Assembly (NCBI GenBank): GCA_039720395.1
Contig: CM077831.1
Span: forward strand, 3,886,003-3,950,002
Direction of reading: 5' to 3'
DNA: 64,000 nucleotides
Origin: Liquidambar formosana
Lineage: Eukaryota > Streptophyta > Magnoliopsida > Saxifragales > Altingiaceae
Shown: piece by piece, positions 53,845-64,000 of the stretch
Numbering within the stretch: position 1 is the first letter of the stretch
Layout of the letters: each line of letters starts with the position of its first letter
Translations under genes and position numbers: made by a program
The notes under the pieces: generated by a model
The model's input: the letters and a program-made list of their open reading frames with translations, nothing else
The model's database searches: none
What the model was told of the DNA's origin: nothing

Positions 53845-55504
53845 TGTTAGGATTATGCCCTAGAGCCAATCATAGAGATGATTGTTTAGGGATTAGGAAC
53901 AATCATTTGATTTCATTTATGTATGTCACATTTATTATTGATTTAATAAAAGGGCTTATTCTATTATGTTTATATGCATCATTTATATTTACATAATATG
54001 TCCATGGAGTTAGAGTTGAGAATATGGAATTACAAAGAGTTGTAATTTTGAGACTATAGATATATCTCTGTACTAAACTCCTAAAGCATTCCTAGTTGAA
54101 GGTTCACTATGATGGACAATAATGAACCATAGGACTAGCACTTGTTAGGTTGACTCTATAGGAGGATAGCTAGTCTCAAGCTATTTGTGTGGAGACACTA
54201 CAACCAACAAGTGGGTGCCTATTACTAGAATAGGTACACTGAATGTGACCAAAGATATGAGATCAACTGAATGGAGTTTTATCCTGCCTGTCAATCAGTT
54301 TCTCATTGTTATAGTGGTACAAGTAATCCTTAGACCTGAGACACCATAGTTGTCTTATGCATGTAGCTTTAGAAGTTTGATAACACTAAGTGCAAATCCT
54401 ATTCAGGGGTTTGCAAAGGTGTTCATTGGCCCTACTGCTATGTGTATGAAGGCATGTGAGTGATCAACAAGGGATCCATCACTCTCAGGAAAAAGAGAGA
54501 GAATGTCTCATATAGCATTCATAATATAACTCATTAAATCCATGGCCATGGTAGGATGAATATGAAAAGAGTTTCATGAGTTCATCAATGAGTTGATATC
54601 TATGAATGAGTATAAAGTAATTGAACTAGGGACTTGACAGACTTCCATGTCCTATTAGTTCAATTAGAGACATTGTGTTGAAGGAAGGATGCAATTGTAA
54701 CCTATAAACTATAACAGAAGGGTTCTTTGTAAATGACTATTCACCTCATTAAGGACCACACCATGAGCCATATGCTAGGTGTTACTCATGGTTAGTAGAA
54801 GCCCTAATTGATATAAGTGAGTTATAATCAATTAGGGAATTGGAAGGGGTTCCAATTAGACCCTAAATGGAAAGAGTTCCATTGTGCACACCTTGTGCTA
54901 TTCCTACTACTTAATGATGTGAACCCAATGGGTCACACACTGATCATGCAAGAAGGGCTTTAAAGTCTATGAGAGAAAGGGTTTTAGTGAATAAAGAATA
55001 GTTCTTTATGGGCCTATTTGTATTTGATACAAATAATAGGGGTTAATGTGCAATTAAGAGTAATTACACATAACCCTATTAGGGTTTCTTCCCCATGGCC
55101 AGCCCCCTTTAGTGGGCTGCCTATATAAGTCACACTTATGTGTGACATGGCATAATAGGCTTGCACAAAAAACCCTAGCCGTCCAGCCCCTTGGAGGCTC
55201 TCTTCTCTCTCTCTCTCTTCTCCACCTCTAGCAACAACAAGGAAGAAGAAAGAAAGGACTTGAAGCTCTAGCTAGGTGTGGATACCGTTGGAGGCAGCAC
55301 ACTTGGGCTGCTCATTCACCGCTGTCCGGAATCAAAGCTTGGAGCAAAAAGGAGAAGACAAAAATTCTGTAAGTGTTCTAACCCTCTTTGTAGTTAGGGT
55401 TTGATTTTGTGTTATGCATAGTTAGATTCATGGGATTGGGAATCGTAGGAAAAATTTTTTTATATTCCGCACTTCTATTTTTCCCTCTTGTTCGATTCCC
55501 AACA
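53845..55504 (+). repeat. 5' LTR of the copia element
   Basis: A likely TATA box is ctatataagtc near 55122, followed by a ctctctctctcttctcc leader and 'gcaacaacaaggaagaagaa'. Length equals the 3' LTR with no indel. Confidence 0.92.
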
Positions 55505-55505
55505 G

Positions 55506-55518
55506 TGGTATCAGAGCC
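55506..55518 (+). promoter_or_regulatory. Primer-binding site of the copia element
   Basis: TGGTATCAGAGCC, one base after the LTR. It is the standard plant initiator tRNA-Met type site and is unmutated, in contrast to the decayed coding region. Confidence 0.9.
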
Positions 55519-58440
55519 ATGATTATGCATAATACAAAATACATATGGGCTGGTAATTATGGTGTAGTTGAATGATTCAAAAATCTGGAAAAGTTTTCTA
55601 CATAATTGGTTTTCCTCCATGGCTGAACCTAGGGTTTGGAACCCTAGGTCAATTCTCTTCTACTCCTCTTCTAATTGATGGTTAAGTGTATCCATGGATG
55701 CAATATGTTGCATAGGGTTTGAGTTTGGAGAAGAAGAATAAGGAAACTAGGGTTTTATAAAACTGTTATGAACAGTTTTCATGGTAGCCATGAAAAACCG
55801 TCATCTTGTTTTGCATGCCGAATTCAGAGTTCTTCTCCAAAATTTTCGAGCCATATATGGTTAGAAAGCTCTTCGAATAAGCTTTCCAACCCAACAAACG
55901 GTGCGTCAATCCGAGTTCTGTAGTGAAAGTTATGAATTTTTTACTACAGGCTGTCTGGAAACACAGTTTTGCTCGGGAATGATGCAATAGCCACAACTTT
56001 GAGTTATTGATGGAGATCAAAGGCATGGCAATGGTTGCCATCACTTGGGTTATATTCTAGACATGGTAGGGAAAGGTTCCCAAGCATTTAGATGCATCAT
56101 AATTGGATTAAGATGCTAGAACAGAAGGAAGAAGGAGAAGAACACCATGGAGGCTGAATCTGGGTTTTAGAACCCTAAGGTTCTTGCAATTAATTCTAAT
56201 TAAAGCTGCTGTATTTATGATGGAAGATCATTGTAGGATCATTATATATCATGTGTATATGATTTTCTTTAAGTTTCAAAAAGGTTTTGATGGAAAAAGA
56301 TTCAAAAAGTTTGAAAATTTTTCATGAACAGCATAGCAGATTTTCTCTGCAGAAAAGTCATGAATGGAGTTTTGATTAGAACTTGAGTTAGGGAACTCCA
56401 AATTGCATGAAACCAATTGCATTAGTTTCCTAAGACATGTAGGATACTGGGAAAATTCGTTTGGTAGCCTAATTCATTCATCTTGCTGGGTTTTAAATCA
56501 ATTTCTGACCATGGACAGTGTGCTGTCAAATTCTGGGCAGCCTACTGTTGTTTTAATTGTTTAGAACAATTGGTGATGATTTGATCATCCAAACCTCTTC
56601 TATTAGCTTAGTATTTCATGTAGGGACATGATACAAAAGCTGGTTTCAATGGAGGAGTCGAATTGATAAGGATTTAGAAGCTATTGTGACCTTCAAGGTC
56701 TGCAACAATGGCTCCAGCAATGGGTTTTGGAAACCCTGATTGTTCTTGATGATGGCAGCCACTTCCACCTTTTCTCACGTGTCCAAGGGCTTGTCCCACA
56801 CCCCTGTAGTCCTCTCCCTTGGTTGGCCATGGCCTCCCACAGCCGTTGGTGGCCATGGCAGCCTAGCCAAGCTCAGGCAGCCCCCTGGTAGTGACGGCTG
56901 CATAGAGTTAAGGATGAAACCCTAATTTTGAGTTAATGATGAAACCCTAATTTCATTATGGCATTAATTAAAACCCTAATTGGAATATTAATTACCTTAA
57001 TTAAGAGTTAATGATTGGTCATTAAATGACCAATCATGGTTATTGATTGTTAGGGCATAATTAATACCATTAATGATGTCTAGGGTTAGGGTTTTGGAAA
57101 CCCTAATTAGTGTAATTAATTAAGGGTAATTAATACCCTATTTGGCATTAATTAAACCCTAATCCCTTTTATTAAATACCATATGAACCTAGGGTTTTAA
57201 TGATTGGACATTAAATGACCAAACATAAGGCATTTAATGATTAGGGCTTGCATTTAGGGTTTAGGGTTATGCATTTAGGGTTTAGGGTTTTAGGAAACCC
57301 TAATACACTAATTCATCATTTTAATGATTTTATTTAATTCCTATATTAATTATTTAATTAATATTGATTAATTTTATAATGTTTTAAATGGTTTAAAACA
57401 CAATTAGGGATTAAATTAAAATCTGGAAATTCTTAATTAAATGAAATTGTTTTGTTTAATTAAGGAAACCCTAATATTGGATATTAGAGTTATTTTAGGA
57501 AACTTTACATGTTTTAAATTAATTTGATTAATTGAAACTGTAATGTCTTAAATGTTAAGACTTTATTTAATTCTGGATATTTTTGTTAAAACCTAATAAG
57601 ATTAGGATGCATTAATGAGATTAATGTAAATCATTCAAGAGAATTACCATAATGCCCATATGTTTTAACGCTTACAGTTTTTCTTTACATTATGCAATGA
57701 GATTGTATGTATGTGTTTGGATGATGATTATGGACTATACCCATTAAACCAATTGTGATTGGCCGTCTTATGAATGGGATGTTATTATTTACAAGAGTTG
57801 TAATTTTATTAAGGTGATGTAATTTATTTGGGGCTTGCATGCCACCTTCCCTCTCCCTCTCTCTCTATCATTCTCTTATGTACCCCACATTCCCCTTATG
57901 TATCCCTTTCTTTAAATTATGTAAATGTTATGTAATCGAGAGCGCACTAAGGAGCATGGTGGACCCAAAGGAGCATGATAGAGCCCAACAACCCAATGGT
58001 GGAGACCATCAAGCCAAGGGAGCAGATTGAAGGACTTGAAAGCTTAGAGAAGTGTTTCAAGACAGCATGCATGTTTCGAATGTGTTATTTTACGATCACC
58101 TACACCCACCTTAGACCTTGGATTCAATCTATTGGCTTGGATTGAATCCTCTCAAAGTCCATAATCATCATAGTGGGAGCTTTAATTTATGAGATAATTG
58201 TATTAGCTCTAATACCATAGTTTGATATATGTTACCTATTCACTTAGGGACTAATATCAAAATATGGTACTTTATATATGTTGATATATAATAGCATGCA
58301 ATGTATAATTTATAATAGCATGAGATGTATGATTATAAATAGCATAATTTATATGTTTAAATTTTGATACATAGGATGCATGTTAATTTGATGAGACCCT
58401 TTAAAACCCCTCTTATTTAATATTAAGTTGAAAATGGAGA
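55519..58440 (+). other. Non-coding 5' internal region of the copia element
   Basis: No gag frame or zinc knuckle found. A 570-bp stretch (56920-57480) holds a dozen AAACCCTAA/TTAGGGTTT motifs in both orientations, with 'taattaattaccttaatta'-like filler. A CT-rich run is at 57846-57870. Frames of 60-90 residues here have no family support. Confidence 0.55.
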
Positions 58441-58604
58441 AGTCATTGGGGAATGAATTCTTCATTGCCTTCCATCATTATAGGATCATCTAACGTCCCT
58501 TAATGTGGGTACCTGGCTGCAGACATGTAGGAGCTACCCATGTTAAAGACATTACTTGAAACTATCACATATGAGATATCATGGGGTGCCTAAACTGGTA
58601 TATA

Positions 58605-58812
58605 CCAAGAAACTAACATGTGAGGTATATATTTGGCGAAACATACCTGTGTGAATGATGGGTTTAACTTAACTAGGGAAGTATTCCAAGAAACTAACAT
58701 GTGAGGTGTATGTTCCCTAGAGGCAAAACGATTGGAACTTGCTTATGAAGCAATAGACAAAGAGTTGTCTTCTTATTGTGGGTTAGAAGCCAAGAAACTA
58801 ACATGTGAAGCT
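58605..58812 (+). repeat. Interspersed 19-bp motif, three copies
   Basis: CCAAGAAACTAACATGTGA occurs exactly at 58605, 58686 and 58790. Between the copies the sequence differs, so this is not a simple tandem repeat. Confidence 0.75.
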
Positions 58813-59829
58813 TCTAGGTCACAGTGGGACCCCAATCCCCATTAGGAATGAGATTCCCGAATTCCATTAGAGGGTGTATGGAATTTGATAAAATAGTGGG
58901 AGGTACCATATGATTAAAGACCCAATCATTATGGATAAAAATGAAATCTAATTCTCTGTTTATGTAGATTACCTAATTACTCACCTCAAAACCCCTATTT
59001 CCTAATATATAGGATATTGATAGTTTGACTAAACCCGATTTCTTTGATTGACTTAGGAAATTGAGAATTGTTCTCAATTTCAAAAGATTGTTTATATGCT
59101 ATTAGGCCTTTTATTAAAGGCCCTCCATAAAACATCCTAAGAAGAAAAAGACACTATGTGCAATTGGCATCTTGTTGCCATGCTATATGATAGTATTGAT
59201 GACTAATGAGCTTCAGAAGCAAAATTAGTCAATGCAAGTGCCTTTGATGTCCTACATCATATACAAAGGTTGTATTGTGAGTAAAATAATACTATAAAGT
59301 ATAGTACTTGTAAAGGACTTCTTCTGGACTAGGATGTAATAAAAGTTGTTTATTAATAATCATTCTTTTGAAAAATGATTAATCACATAGAATAGCTTGA
59401 GAAGCTAGATGTGATTTAAAATGGAAGCATAGAGGAAAGCAAGTCTTGAAAAGTCAAAGACAAAGAAATATAATTATTTTGTAGTAAACATAAGGTATTG
59501 TAAAGGGAACTTGATAAAGTATCAGTCTTCCTAGAAGAACCAAACTTTTGAAGTTATGGTTCATGCTCTAAACTAAATTGTTGGTTATTTTTGCTTCTTG
59601 GTTTTTGGATTCTAGTGTAATCTAAATCGAAACAGAAAGTTAAGTAGATAATAAGTTACCTTTAAAAAAATTTTAATAGAGCAAGAGTTGCTAGATTAAT
59701 TTTGGGAACTTATTTCTTAACTGGGTCATTTAAGACATTCTAGAAATTTGATTTCTGAATTTAAATGACTAATTAGAGCGAATGCAACGTATTCCGAGAA
59801 TCCAAGAGATGTAGAGACTCTCATTTAAA
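58813..59829 (+). other. Internal copia region without clear domain
   Basis: This should contain protease and the N-terminal integrase. Short look-alikes exist, but no motif is good enough to call. Confidence 0.4.
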
Positions 59830-60370
59830 TGTAACGATTATGACTTGGTTATGAGATGACCAAACCCATCTTTTACTTGGTGAAGTGAAAGAGTTACATT
59901 TATAATTTGATTAATACATTGTGATGTATATAGTCATGTAGAGCATGCATTCAATTACAGTAGACTCATCTTAGAATACCATAGCTCAATGGTGAATCTA
60001 AGAGAACGAATTGAACAATATTAAGATATGGTTTGATCCATGATGAGTTTTACTAATGTATATGTATCCATCTAGGATATACCTTAAAATTGCTATATAT
60101 TGATAATTTAGGGTTTACTCCAGTTTTGTCCCAATTATATCAGATATGATATGGGAAGAAACCCAACTTAAAGAAGTTAAGGCTTGGGCTTGTGCTACGT
60201 TTGTCTGGAAACATAATGTAGACAATCTGGAAATAAGGTCAAGTGTTGAATTGTGGTATATCCTAAAAGTGGTTGGGATAGTATTTCTATTACTCTAATG
60301 AACAAAAGTTGTCCATTAGGATGATTGCTGGATTTTCTTGAGAAAGAGTTCATTCAAGAAAGATGCAAAA
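59830..60370 (+). pseudogene. Copia integrase remnant
   Basis: In shifting plus frames one reads an MTKP piece, then YGKKPNLKKLRLG, then VVYPKSGW and LEKEFIQER. These match the copia integrase C-terminal pattern (YGKKPNL..LRVWGC, FVGYPK, FLEKEF). Several stops and shifts lie between them. No DDE triad could be assembled. Confidence 0.55.
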
Positions 60371-60954
60371 GTAGATAGAATTTACAGAATTGTTTGTAAA
60401 GCCACAAACCAATAAAGATCCAACCCTTGCCCCTATTGAGTCAAAACCTTTAATTACACCACATTCTTTTCATAGATCAAATTGGATATTTCTTTAACAT
60501 AAGAGAGATATTGTATCTCCATTAGAATGTGAAAGAATTGTTCTTTGGTGATAAAGATCACCAAGATAATCCTATTGATTATGATTAGGCGATGTTTGAC
60601 ATCAACTTGAGAAATGACTAAGAGTCATTAAATCCAATATGGACAGGTAGAGACCTAAAAGGCTTGGCTATTTAAGAATGTTTTCAATATAGGCAAAAAG
60701 TTGTCTATAAAGAAACTTGTTTGATAATAGTTATGCTGAAATCCATTTGGATCTTGTTATCTATAAACACACATTTTGAATATGAGATATGTCAAAAAGG
60801 ATATAAAGATGTTATATCAAATGGTGAAAAACCATAAAAGTGTGTAAGTTATAGAAGTCTATTAATAGACTACAAGGTTCTCATAATTAGAACATCTATA
60901 AAGTTGAAGTAATCAAATTGTTTGATTTCTCTCATTGTATAGATGGACCATGAG

Positions 60955-61240
60955 TGTATAAAAGGTTAGTGGGAGTGCGGTCGTTTTTCTTTATCCTAAG
61001 TATAGATGACATCCTAATCATTATGAATGATATATGAATGTTATCTAATGTAAAGTTTTGGTTTTTGGAGAAAAACTAATTCATGAAAGATTTGGCAGAA
61101 GCATCCAACAAGATCTATAGAGATAGATCATATAGATTGCTAAGTATCTCCAAATCATCAAACATAGTTGAAATGTTGAAGGAGTTCAACATGGAGAATT
61201 CTAAGGGAGGTCTGATTTACTTCAGATAAGAATTCATTAT
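60955..61240 (+). pseudogene. Copia reverse transcriptase remnant
   Basis: Plus-strand pieces match the later RT blocks: a YVDDILI-like 'tatagatgacatcctaatca', then an MKDLGEA-like text, then 'aagatctatagagatagatc' for KIYRDRS, and a FNMENSK piece. Stops and frame changes interrupt all of it. This is the usual position between integrase and RNase H in copia. Confidence 0.55.
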
Positions 61241-61599
61241 TCAAGGGCATGTGCCCTAGGATAACACAAGTAAGGTTCTTAATGTGTTAAGAAGCCTTAT
61301 TCTACACTATGTATTGAACCTGATATCTATTATGTTGTAATTGTTACAAATAGTTATCAGTCAATTCAAATTTGGAATATTGGATTGTATAAGGAAATTG
61401 TAAACTCATAGTAGATGGGTATATGGATTTGGATATAATCCATATGGGGTATATTTTATATTCACTTTAGTTGGTGAAATACTTAATGGAAGAACTGTAT
61501 GAAAGATACAGTGGATTCCGTTATTAAGGGTGAATTAATTGTCGCATTGTCTAGGAGACTGTTTGGATCTATAAGTTCATTTAGAACTTAGAGTTGTTC

Positions 61600-61860
61600 C
61601 TTCCATTGAGTTGCCCACACCTTGTTTTGTGACAACAATGGGTCTATAGCTCAAGTATAGGAATCACGGTCTCATCAAAAGTCCAAACTCATAGAGTGAC
61701 AATTCCAAGTGATTAGAAGAATCATTGGAAGAGGTAATAGATACATTACAGAAGATATTATCTACATAAGTTTTTGTAGACCTACTGGCTAAAGCTTTAA
61801 AACATAATTGGTTATGTCTAAGACCAACATCTTGAGAAGATAGGTATGCGATACATGGTC
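61600..61860 (+). pseudogene. Copia RNase H remnant
   Basis: The copia RNase H C-terminal pattern is visible: 'gacaacaatgggtctatagc' for DNNGSIA, then a SRSHQKSK piece and an IIGRG-like piece. LLAKALKH follows, about 70 bp before the 3' LTR. Stops in between show decay. Confidence 0.65.
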
Positions 61861-61886
61861 GATTGGCTTTAGTGCAAGTGGGAGAT

Positions 61887-63546
61887 TGTTAGGATTATGC
61901 CCTAGAGCCAATCATAGAGATGATTGTTTAGGGATTAGGAACAATCATTTGATTTCATTTATGTATGTCACATTTATTATTGATTTAATAAAAGGGCTTA
62001 TTCTATTATGTTTATATGCATCATTTATATTTACATAATATGTCCATGGAGTTAGAGTTGAGAATATGGAATTACAAAGAGTTGTAATTTTGAGACTATA
62101 GATATATCTCTGTACTAAACTCCTAAAGCATTCCTAGTTGAAGGTTCACTATGATGGACAATAATGAACCATAGGACTAGCACTTGTTAGGTTGACTCTA
62201 TAGGAGGATAGCTAGTCTCAAGCTATTTGTGTGGAGACACTACAACCAACAAGTGGGTGCCTATTACTAGAATAGGTACACTGAATGTGACCAAAGATAT
62301 GAGATCAACTGAATGGAGTTTTATCCTGCCTGTCAATCAGTTTCTCATTGTTATAGTGGTACAAGTAATCCTTAGACCTGAGACACCATAGTTGTCTTAT
62401 GCATGTAGCTTTAGAAGTTTGATAACACTAAGTGCAAATCCTATTCAGGGGTTTGCAAAGGTGTTCATTGGCCCTACTGCTATGTGTATGAAGGCATGTG
62501 AGTGATCAACAAGGGATCCATCACTCTCAGGAAAAAGAGAGAGAATGTCTCATATAGCATTCATAATATAACTCATTAAATCCATGGCCATGGTAGGATG
62601 AATATGAAAAGAGTTTCATGAGTTCATCAATGAGTTGATATCTATGAATGAGTATAAAGTAATTGAACTAGGGACTTGACAGACTTCCATGTCCTATTAG
62701 TTCAATTAGAGACATTGTGTTGAAGGAAGGATGCAATTGTAACCTATAAACTATAACAGAAGGGTTCTTTGTAAATGACTATTCACCTCATTAAGGACCA
62801 CACCATGAGCCATATGCTAGGTGTTACTCATGGTTAGTAGAAGCCCTAATTGATATAAGTGAGTTATAATCAATTAGGGAATTGGAAGGGGTTCCAATTA
62901 GACCCTAAATGGAAAGAGTTCCATTGTGCACACCTTGTGCTATTCCTACTACTTAATGATGTGAACCCAATGGGTCACACACTGATCATGCAAGAAGGGC
63001 TTTAAAGTCTATGAGAGAAAGGGTTTTAGTGAATAAAGAATAGTTCTTTATGGGCCTATTTGTATTTGATACAAATAATAGGGGTTAATGTGCAATTAAG
63101 AGTAATTACACATAACCCTATTAGGGTTTCTTCCCCATGGCCAGCCCCCTTTAGTGGGCTGCCTATATAAGTCACACTTATGTGTGACATGGCATAATAG
63201 GCTTGCACAAAAAACCCTAGCCGTCCAGCCCCTTGGAGGCTCTCTTCTCTCTCTCTCTCTTCTCCACCTCTAGCAACAACAAGGAAGAAGAAAGAAAGGA
63301 CTTGAAGCTCTAGCTAGGTGTGGATACCGTTGGAGGCAGCACACTTGGGCTGCTCATTCACCGCTGTCCGGAATCAAAGCTTGGAGCAAAAAGGAGAAGA
63401 CAAAAATTCTGTAAGTGTTCTAACCCTCTTTGTAGTTAGGGTTTGATTTTGTGTTATGCATAGTTAGATTCATGGGATTGGGAATCGTAGGAAAAATTTT
63501 TTTATATTCCGCACTTCTATTTTTCCCTCTTGTTCGATTCCCAACA
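61887..63546 (+). repeat. 3' LTR of the copia element
   Basis: Same sequence as the 5' LTR in every block I compared. TATA-like sequence near 63164. It ends ...CCCAACA directly before target copy CATAT. Confidence 0.92.
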
Positions 63547-63551
63547 CATAT

Positions 63552-64000
63552 GATAATATTCCCCCCGTTGACTGCGATGTGCAGCTAGAGAATCAGGGTG
63601 AGCATGATGCACCTGTTGAGCATGCCAATGAAGGCATGCATGATGATCCACCTATTTTTGAGCCTCCTCAGCACCAGCAGCATGCTCCTATCCCAGAGAC
63701 ACCTCTTCCTCCTTTTCATGGGATGAATGAGATCATGGGAGCTCTCCAAGATATTCGCACCACCATGAACCAGGGCTTTATAACACTTGGGAATACACTT
63801 GGGGATCGCATGAATGTCATTGAGCACCGACTTGAGGATGTTGAGCATGGGCTGGCCATTGTGCAGGGGGAGATGGCGACAGTGAAGATGTACGGGTTGG
63901 CGCTTTGGCGTGGTGCTGATTCACGACTTGGACGCACTGAGAAGGACATTCATACCATTCGAACGACTCTCTCTTCGATAGAGACCTTTGCGAGGACTGG
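63552..64000 (+). pseudogene. Plant-transposon-type ORF, C-terminal part (continues past the window)
   Basis: After the target copy CATAT the frame interrupted at 53844 continues in phase without a stop to the window end. It holds an acidic, Pro/Gln/His-rich stretch and then heptad-like text (IMGALQDIRTTMNQGF, MNVIEHRLEDVEHGL, KDIHTIRTTLSSIETF), a likely coiled coil. Such a tail is usual for this ORF class. Minus-strand frames at 63585-63949 are shadows. Confidence 0.65.

Larger units (their letters stand above)
53845..63546 (+). mobile_element. Young Ty1/copia element with decayed pol, 9.7 kb
   Basis: LTRs of exactly 1660 bp (53845-55504, 61887-63546) start TGTTAGGATTATGCCC and end TTCGATTCCCAACA. 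Target copies CATAT lie at 53840-53844 and 63547-63551. A TGGTATCAGAGCC primer-binding site follows the first LTR; a GTGGGAGA purine tract precedes the second. Compared block by block at a constant 8042-bp offset, the LTRs show no difference that I could find. The internal part has recognisable integrase, reverse transcriptase and RNase H traces in the normal copia order, full of stops. The element is therefore non-autonomous but very recently inserted. Confidence 0.92.

Noticed and set aside
57250..57310. Telomere or interstitial telomeric repeat
   Set aside because: Only a few irregular TTTAGGG units, mixed in orientation and inside a copia element; no tandem array.

Overview
The window is nuclear DNA from a eudicot-type flowering plant. 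It is AT-rich and dominated by plant transposable elements (Tat/Ogre-like Ty3/gypsy, Ty1/copia, TRIM, Mutator, hAT, Stowaway). The few host-gene traces are plant-specific: a BURP/RD22-like gene, the coiled-coil N-terminus of an RPS2/RPS5-type NLR, an LRR receptor fragment and a GRF zinc-finger gene. The species cannot be named from the sequence. There are no rRNA or tRNA genes and no long intact host gene.

Layout. 1-8.0 kb: two head-to-tail copies of a module made of a tandem hairpin minisatellite, a 3' internal region and a 2.7-3.0 kb Tat/Ogre-like LTR. 8.4-14 kb: MITEs, copy 1 of an unnamed small gene family broken by an LTR-like insertion, and a solo LTR nested in a MITE. 14.8-16.9 kb: a BURP-domain pseudogene. 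18.6-19.7 kb: copy 2 of the small family, the only copy with an intact frame. 20.8-28.4 kb: a structurally complete, minus-strand, GAG-only Tat/Ogre-like element (TSD GTGAT) sitting inside a MITE. 29-36 kb: copies 3 and 4 of the small family among MITEs and short duplications. 37.1-37.5 kb: an NLR relic. 39.2-48.8 kb: a 9.5 kb Mutator-type fold-back element with a perfect 9-bp TSD, inverted arms of about 2 kb and a core of about 20 satellite monomers, partly in a four-monomer higher-order repeat. 49.1-52.3 kb: a TRIM, a Pack-MULE carrying LRR fragments, and a small GRF zinc-finger gene. 52.5-64 kb: a plant-transposon-type ORF cut in two by a very young Ty1/copia element (TSD CATAT) whose LTRs look identical although its pol is dead.

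Most notable signals. (1) The giant Mutator-type satellite carrier. (2) Two unrelated minisatellites, each next to the 3' LTR of a Tat/Ogre-like element, whose repeats are small hairpins with compensatory stem changes. (3) The copia element, which must have been mobilised in trans or homogenised recently. (4) A small gene family of at least four dispersed copies with a glycine/phenylalanine-rich internal repeat that I do not recognise.
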